Shown: in pieces, positions 6,888-10,154 of the stretch
Layout: each line of letters begins with the position of its first letter
Position numbering within the stretch: position 1 is the stretch's first letter
DNA from: JAAZHN01 sp964605575
Lineage (GTDB): Bacteria; Bacillota_I; Bacilli_A; RF39; UBA660
Reading direction: 5' to 3'
Assembly: GCA_964605575.1 (NCBI GenBank)
Contig: CAZSDG010000033.1
Span: 1-10,154 of the forward strand
DNA: 10,154 bases
Program-made: the position numbers and the translations under genes
The notes under the pieces: generated by a model
Databases searched by the model: none
Told to the model about the DNA's origin: nothing
Seen by the model: the letters and a program-made list of their open reading frames with translations, nothing else

Positions 6888-7140
6888 TATTACCTTTCCT
6901 TTCTTTTGATGAAATATCTAATATATAATTACTTTCTTTAATATCATAATTATCCACTATTGGGTTTATTTTATGGGTTGCTTCAACAATAGCATCTAAA
7001 TCCAAACCACCTATTTTATCTAATACTATTTTTAAAAATAAATATTTGTTTTCTTCTTCCATTACAATCGAATCAACCACAATATCATCAGAAACTAATT
7101 CTTTTTCAATTAATTCTTTTAATTTATCATAATTTTGCAT
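6880..7140 (-). CDS. rimP: Ribosome maturation factor RimP, N-terminal domain only
   Basis: Position directly before nusA and the sequence identify RimP, which assists 30S maturation. The 86 residues cover the N-terminal alpha/beta domain: helix KLKELIEKEL, strand LFLKIVLDKIGGLDLDAIVEATHKINPIVD and NYILDISS. The family normally continues as SSPG(L/I)xRPL into a C-terminal SH3-like domain, for a total of about 150 residues. Here the protein reads SSKERKGNNE and stops. The stop overlaps the nusA start by 8 bases, so no room remains for a lost domain in another frame; this looks like a genuine domain loss, not a frameshift. The ATG has a strong AGGAG Shine-Dalgarno (7147-7151). Confidence 0.88.
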   Translation of the reverse strand: MQNYDKLKELIEKELVSDDIVVDSIVMEEENKYLFLKIVLDKIGGLDLDAIVEATHKINPIVDNYDIKESNYILDISSKERKGNNE

Positions 7141-7159
7141 ATTCTTCTCCTAACTTAAT

Positions 7160-7184
7160 AATAAAAGTGGGTTTCTGCCCACTT
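7160..7184 (-). terminator. Leader hairpin before rimP: attenuator or upstream-gene terminator
   Basis: On the minus strand a perfect 7-bp stem AAGTGGG (7184-7178) / CCCACTT (7171-7165) closes a six-base loop (CAGAAA) and is followed at once by TTATT, giving a U-rich 3' side. It starts about 8 nt downstream of the predicted start site of the rimP operon. It can therefore end transcripts of the metallophosphoesterase gene upstream, but operon transcripts must also pass through it. It may act as a leaky terminator that sets the level of the nusA-infB operon. The U-tract is interrupted by A, so strength is uncertain. Confidence 0.6.
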
Positions 7185-7198
7185 AATACGTCGAATAA

Positions 7199-7227
7199 AG
7201 TATAACAAATCCTATACATAATGTAAA
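7199..7227 (-). promoter_or_regulatory. Sigma-A-type promoter of the rimP-nusA-infB operon
   Basis: The -35 TTTACA (7222-7227) and -10 TATACT (7199-7204) have 17 bp between them (7205-7221). A TGT immediately before the -10 gives an extended -10 (TGn). The promoter starts 6 bp after the stop codon of the upstream phosphoesterase gene. The predicted start near 7192 gives a leader of roughly 50 nt containing a hairpin. Confidence 0.8.
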
Positions 7228-7233
7228 GGACAA

Positions 7234-8121
7234 TTAACGTAATTTTCTTTCCAGTCTTTTAACATGTACTACGTCTATTCGTGATTGGATTGCCATATTA
7301 ATTAATTTTGCTTTAAAACCCAGTGATTCAGCAATTGGAGTTAAAGGACCACCAATAATTCCTAATGCCTCATCAATCTTAACTTCACCTCTGGCTAGAC
7401 GTGGAAAAAGGTTGCCATAAGGATCGATTAATCCCATGTTTTTCGGAAGAAAAATACCAAATCCTAGAGGAACAGCACCGTTGTGGTTATGGCCACAAAG
7501 AATTAAATCAGCTCCATTTGTAACATGTAATTGTTTAAAATATTTTTTATCTAAAATTGCATTAGGTGTATGACACATAATTGTATTAAAAGTTTCAGCT
7601 GGTAGACCATTTGGAAACGCTTTGTTAACTTTTTCAACAAAATCAGCACTAGATCCCATTTTTGTTTCATAATGATCAAAATCTAAATTAATAGCTGTTA
7701 ATAACATATTATATTCATCTAAATATTGTTGAGTATTATCCATTACTGTTATCCCCGGAACATTATTAATATTAGCAAATAATTCTTCTTCAAAGAATGG
7801 TTCCCACTCTAACGAATTAACACTTTTAGACATCACTTTTAATCTCATAAGATCGTGATTACCATAAATTAAATATACCGGAGCTATTTTACCAAGCAAA
7901 CCAAAAAACATTAATAAGTCATCATAATTTTGCGTCTCATTAAAACAAATATCGCCTGTAAATGTAATATAATCCGGACGAATTCTTTTTATTTTGGCAC
8001 AGATATTAATCAGTTTCTGAACTGGCATTGCCTCATTAAAATGTAAATCAGTTATATTAACAATAACATGATTCTTTCTAACTGTATTTGATTCAATATT
8101 ATGTTTCTGTGTAATTATCAC
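7234..8121 (-). CDS. Calcineurin-like metallophosphoesterase, intact active site
   Basis: The 295-residue protein is a dinuclear-metal phosphoesterase of the calcineurin-like superfamily, broadly YkuE-like; the substrate is not predictable. All five motifs are present: D25-L-H27 (ITDLHFN), GD at 56-57 (FTGDICF), GNHD at 87-90, H184 (MCHTPN) and GHNH at 210-213 (CGHNHNGAVPLG). I see no signal peptide or membrane helix. The start is GTG at 8119-8121, with AAAGGGGG seven bases upstream (8129-8136); the same MIIT(K/Q)KHN beginning in the paralogue supports it. It has its own promoter. It is followed closely by the rimP promoter and shows no functional link to the ribosome cluster beyond position. 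Confidence 0.9.
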   Translation of the reverse strand: MIITQKHNIESNTVRKNHVIVNITDLHFNEAMPVQKLINICAKIKRIRPDYITFTGDICFNETQNYDDLLMFFGLLGKIAPVYLIYGNHDLMRLKVMSKSVNSLEWEPFFEEELFANINNVPGITVMDNTQQYLDEYNMLLTAINLDFDHYETKMGSSADFVEKVNKAFPNGLPAETFNTIMCHTPNAILDKKYFKQLHVTNGADLILCGHNHNGAVPLGFGIFLPKNMGLIDPYGNLFPRLARGEVKIDEALGIIGGPLTPIAESLGFKAKLINMAIQSRIDVVHVKRLERKLR

Positions 8122-8128
8122 AAATATT

Positions 8129-8176
8129 CCCCCTTTAAATGATGACTATGATAACATATATAACCTTTATTGTAAA
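8129..8176 (-). promoter_or_regulatory. Promoter and strong RBS of the intact phosphoesterase gene
   Basis: The -35 TTTACA (8171-8176) and -10 TATCAT (8148-8153) are 17 bp apart, with TGT before the -10 (extended -10). The Shine-Dalgarno AAAGGGGG lies at 8129-8136. The rest of the intergenic stretch (8177-8242) is almost pure A/T; no GC-containing terminator hairpin is visible after the 140-residue gene, so read-through from it is possible. Confidence 0.75.
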
Positions 8177-8242
8177 CAAAAATACATATTAATAATTATA
8201 TTTCTAATATTTACAATTACTAAACTATATAAAATTAACTAA

Positions 8243-8665
8243 TTATTTAATAAAATTGTCACTTTCCCGAATTTTTTCAAAACTTTTAACTTGAAGCGTT
8301 ACTCCATACCCATTGTAGTTTAATAAAAAACTTGAACTACTAGCTCCCGATGTTTTCTTTATTACAGTAAAATATGTACTAAGATATTCATCGATTAATA
8401 ATCTATCTTCGATACTATGTATTGACATAATAATTTTTATAAAACTTGGCAGAAATTCTGGAGCATTTTCTTTTGTATATATTATATTTCTTATTGCTTC
8501 GAAAATTTCTTCATAGCTTTTTACTTTACACTCATATTTTCTTGGCAAGTCAAAATAAATATCAATTTGTTTTTGGAGAGATTCACTAATTTGATTAAGA
8601 GAACTAACAATGGTTTCAACAACTCTTTCTATTGATTGTTCAACTTCTTGATTATCTTTTAACAT
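8243..8665 (-). CDS. Unrecognised 140-residue soluble protein, overlapping the degenerate phosphoesterase
   Basis: I do not recognise this protein. The first half looks helical with coiled-coil character (VEQSIERVVETIVSSLNQIS), followed by KVKSYEEIFEAIRNIIYTKENAPEFLPSFIKIIM. A C-terminal strand-rich part carries a Ser/Gly segment (TSGASSSSFLLNYNGYGVTLQV). It has no transmembrane helix, signal peptide or Cys motif (one Cys only). The ATG lies inside the last codons of the upstream phosphoesterase (14-nt overlap, 8652-8665), with no strong Shine-Dalgarno, so translation is probably coupled to that gene. The obligate pairing suggests a partner or modulator of the upstream protein, but this is inference. 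Codon use and A/T content resemble the neighbours. Confidence 0.75.
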   Translation of the reverse strand: MLKDNQEVEQSIERVVETIVSSLNQISESLQKQIDIYFDLPRKYECKVKSYEEIFEAIRNIIYTKENAPEFLPSFIKIIMSIHSIEDRLLIDEYLSTYFTVIKKTSGASSSSFLLNYNGYGVTLQVKSFEKIRESDNFIK

Positions 8666-9521
8666 AGACTACATCCATTCTTGAGGGCATAACTGTGTTT
8701 AATAATTTTGATTTTTTTCCTTGGGACTCGGCAATAGTTGTTAATGGCCCACCTATTATTCCTAATGTATTATTTATTTGTATGCTTCCTCTAGCCAAAT
8801 CTGGAAATATATTTTCATGTGGATCCATTAATCCTTTGTTTTTTGGTAAAAATATTCCAATACCTAACGGTACCGCTCCATTATGCATGTGTCCAGAATG
8901 GATCAAGTCAGCATTCCTATTAATATATATTGCGTCAAAAAATTTTTTATTCAAGATAACTTTTGGACTATGACAACTAATTTCGTTAAATGTTTCTTTG
9001 GATTGAAACTCTGGAAATAAATCATTTACTCTAAAAACAAAGTCTCGAGGCTTTTCTTTAAGCACTTCATAGTATCGATAATCCATATTAATCCCTGTTA
9101 AAGAAACATTATATTCATCTAAGTATTTAGTTTCATTTTCTAAAATATTAATCCCTGGTATAGTCTTTATTAAATCAAACAGCTCTGTTTCAACATATTC
9201 AACCCATTTTATATTTGTAATACCTTTGCTATCATTAGCCAAAGCCATTACATCTTTATTTCCATAAGTAATATATACTGGTGACAATGATCCTAACATT
9301 GAAAAGAATTTTATTAAGTTGGTATAATCATTTGATCTACTAAATAAAATATCACCACAAAAAATAACATACGATGGATTTAAAATTTTAATTTTTTGGA
9401 CAATTTTAGTTAATCTCACTTGATCAGTATAATCATTGTAGTCCAAATCACTAATTTGGACAATTGTAATATTTTTTCTAATCTTTTTTGATAAAACATT
9501 ATGTTTTTTTGTAATAATCAT
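8652..9521 (-). CDS. Metallophosphoesterase paralogue with altered active-site residues
   Basis: The 289-residue protein aligns without gaps over at least its first 220 residues with the phosphoesterase coded at 7234-8121; by eye about half the residues are identical. Two catalytic/metal positions differ: motif I reads D25-L-D27 (ISDLDYN) instead of DxH, and motif III reads GNKD (87-90) instead of GNHD, so Lys89 replaces the catalytic His. Motif II GD (56-57), H184 (SCHSP) and GHMH (210-213) remain. It may be a pseudoenzyme, a regulator of the intact copy, or an enzyme with changed metal use. It ends at VKR, lacking the LERKLR tail of the paralogue. The ATG (9519-9521) has AAGGGG at 9533-9538. 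It has its own strong promoter. Confidence 0.88.
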   Translation of the reverse strand: MIITKKHNVLSKKIRKNITIVQISDLDYNDYTDQVRLTKIVQKIKILNPSYVIFCGDILFSRSNDYTNLIKFFSMLGSLSPVYITYGNKDVMALANDSKGITNIKWVEYVETELFDLIKTIPGINILENETKYLDEYNVSLTGINMDYRYYEVLKEKPRDFVFRVNDLFPEFQSKETFNEISCHSPKVILNKKFFDAIYINRNADLIHSGHMHNGAVPLGIGIFLPKNKGLMDPHENIFPDLARGSIQINNTLGIIGGPLTTIAESQGKKSKLLNTVMPSRMDVVYVKR

Positions 9522-9537
9522 TTTAATTTATTCCCCT

Positions 9538-9579
9538 TAATTAGTCGGATATACTACCATATCTACTTAATTATGTCAA
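9538..9579 (-). promoter_or_regulatory. Promoter of the degenerate phosphoesterase gene, with overlapping inverted repeat
   Basis: A consensus -35 TTGACA (9574-9579) and a -10 TAGTAT (9551-9556) are 17 bp apart; TGG before the -10 gives an extended -10. An imperfect 36-bp inverted repeat at 9538-9573, with arms TAATTA-4nt-GATAT and ATATC-4nt-TAATTA around a GGTAGT centre, covers the spacer, the -10 and the start region. It could be an operator, but AT-rich sequence makes chance symmetry common. Confidence 0.75.
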
Positions 9580-9602
9580 ACTGGCACCTATCATTTTTAC
9601 TC

Positions 9603-9630
9603 AAAGAAAAATAAGCATCATGCCTATTTT
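9603..9630 (-). terminator. Intrinsic terminator after the DUF1292-like gene
   Basis: On the minus strand AAAATAGGCA (9630-9621) pairs with TGCTTATTTT (9617-9608) over 10 bp with one G-U pair and a TGA loop. It is followed by TCTTT, giving a U-rich tail. It begins 7 bases after the stop codon (9638-9640) and separates this operon from the phosphoesterase promoter. Confidence 0.85.
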
Positions 9631-9637
9631 CTAATAA

Positions 9638-9868
9638 TTAATCTTCAGATAACTTGCTTAAGAATTCAATATCGCTTTTTTCATCGACAAAGTCTAGTTC
9701 AAAGCCAGCGTCATTTTTTCTAAGTAAAGAAACAAGTGTTTCTCCCTCGTTATAATCATCAATTGTATAGAGCATTAATTCATTGCCTGTCTCAGGATTA
9801 ATAAATATATCAACTATATTTATTTCAATATTTTTTCCATTTAAAACTACACTAATTCTATCTTCCAT
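9638..9868 (-). CDS. DUF1292-like small acidic protein (second copy)
   Basis: I place the start at the ATG 9866-9868 (MEDRISVVLNGKNIEINIVD), giving 76 residues. A longer frame from 9931 would add 21 residues that lie wholly inside the upstream gene and do not resemble the family. The ATG follows the upstream stop by four bases, with AAAAGGA inside the upstream gene as Shine-Dalgarno. The pattern of two strands (ISVVLNGKNIEINIVDIF), NELMLYTIDDYNEGETLVSLLRKN and an acidic C-terminal helix (DIEFLSKLSED) resembles DUF1292 proteins and the gene at 1205-1495, though the match is weaker. No biochemical role is established for the family. It shares an operon with the Rho_N/SAP-like protein and ends at a clear terminator. 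Confidence 0.65.
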   Translation of the reverse strand: MEDRISVVLNGKNIEINIVDIFINPETGNELMLYTIDDYNEGETLVSLLRKNDAGFELDFVDEKSDIEFLSKLSED

Positions 9869-9872
9869 AATT

Positions 9873-10154
9873 TTACATTCCTTTTTCCATTGGTTTTGTA
9901 GCATTTCTAACAAGTTCTTTAAAATTCTCATATCCTGTTAAAACAACTTGAATATCTTTATCAGACTTCTTCATCATCTCAATAAGTGCTGCTTTTCTAC
10001 TTGAACTATAATTTTTTAAACCCATTGCTTTAGCCATTACAACAAGTTCTGGAACAGTATATTTATTTAATGAATTATCCTCTTTTGTTTCAGAATCAGC
10101 TTCCATTTGTTCGGGGTCTTCTGGATTTGGTCCTTCTGGATTTGGTCCTTCTGG
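9873..10154 (-). CDS. Protein with Pro/Glu/Asn repeats and a Rho_N/SAP-like motif, C-terminal part (5' end outside window)
   Basis: The frame has no stop up to base 10154, so the gene extends beyond the right edge; 93 residues are visible. They begin with PEGPNPEGPNPEDPEQ, an unstructured repeat. After a short acidic linker comes LNKYTVPELVVMAKAMGLKN followed by YSSSRKAALIEMMKK, a helix-extended-helix motif of the Rho N-terminal or SAP type that often binds nucleic acid. The C-terminus is a short helix and tail (VVLTGYENFKELVRNATKPMEKGM). The Met at 10104-10106 is internal, not a start: there is no Shine-Dalgarno and the repeats continue in frame upstream. It is not Rho itself, since no ATPase domain follows. 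The upstream part is unknown. The downstream DUF1292-like gene starts 4 nt later. Confidence 0.75.
   Translation of the reverse strand, partial: PEGPNPEGPNPEDPEQMEADSETKEDNSLNKYTVPELVVMAKAMGLKNYSSSRKAALIEMMKKSDKDIQVVLTGYENFKELVRNATKPMEKGM
10120..10154 (-). repeat. 15-bp tandem repeat coding PEGPN
   Basis: The plus-strand unit TCTGGATTTGGTCCT occurs perfectly at 10120-10134 and 10135-10149 and begins again at 10150-10154, where the window ends. It codes in frame for PEGPN on the minus strand. The array continues beyond the edge by an unknown number of copies. Identical copies suggest recent expansion or slippage. Confidence 0.9.

Noticed and set aside
6880..7140. Frameshift as the cause of the short RimP
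   Set aside because: nusA starts 8 bases before the rimP stop, leaving no DNA that could code the missing domain.
8695..8973. Plus-strand open frame of 92 codons
   Set aside because: Antisense to the conserved C-terminal half of the degenerate phosphoesterase.
9869..9931. Longer start for the second DUF1292-like gene
   Set aside because: The extra 21 residues lie inside the upstream coding sequence and do not fit the family; the ATG at 9866-9868 has a Shine-Dalgarno in the upstream gene.
1..10154. Mollicutes-type code with TGA as Trp
   Set aside because: Tryptophan codons checked (for example in IF-2 and the 223-residue protein) are TGG, and TGA serves as the stop of infB.
1..10154. CRISPR arrays, tRNA or rRNA genes, insertion sequences
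   Set aside because: No spaced repeat array, no cloverleaf-like GC-rich segment, no transposase frame and no terminal inverted repeats were seen; the only tandem repeat is the coding one at the right edge.

Overview
The window is AT-rich DNA from a low-GC Gram-positive bacterium. It carries most of the conserved Bacillus-type order rimP-nusA-ylxR-infB-rbfA-truB ... rpsO, with strong purine-rich Shine-Dalgarno sites and sigma-A-like promoters. Several genes start with GTG. TGG encodes tryptophan and TGA ends infB, so the standard code is used, which argues against Mycoplasma or Spiroplasma. An Acholeplasma-like, RF39-like or other uncultured Bacilli-type genome fits, but the exact lineage is inference.

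Every gene I support lies on the minus strand, so transcription runs from right to left. From the right edge the order is: (1) the C-terminal part of a protein with PEGPN repeats and a Rho_N/SAP-like helical motif, then a small DUF1292-like gene and a clear intrinsic terminator; (2) two paralogous calcineurin-type metallophosphoesterases with an unrecognised 140-residue gene between them, each phosphoesterase having its own promoter; (3) the rimP-nusA-ylxR-infB-rbfA-truB cluster, tightly packed with overlapping ends, behind a strong promoter and a leader hairpin; (4) an accessory block with an Arg-rich 209-residue protein, a second DUF1292-like protein, and a membrane-anchored protein that appears to be split by a one-base shift in an A7 run; (5) a strong promoter, a structured leader and the first 45 codons of rpsO at the left edge.

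The core genes serve translation initiation, ribosome maturation (RimP, RbfA), transcription elongation and termination (NusA) and tRNA pseudouridylation (TruB). YlxQ, usual between ylxR and infB, is absent, as is ribF/ribC, usual between truB and rpsO; the accessory block takes the latter place. The main oddities are: a phosphoesterase paralogue that has lost two of its metal/catalytic histidines next to an intact copy; a RimP reduced to its N-terminal domain; the split membrane protein; an rpsO leader that can form interleaved helices and can pair with the Shine-Dalgarno sequence; and an oppositely charged gene pair with a 1-nt overlap. I see no mobile element, CRISPR array, tRNA or rRNA.
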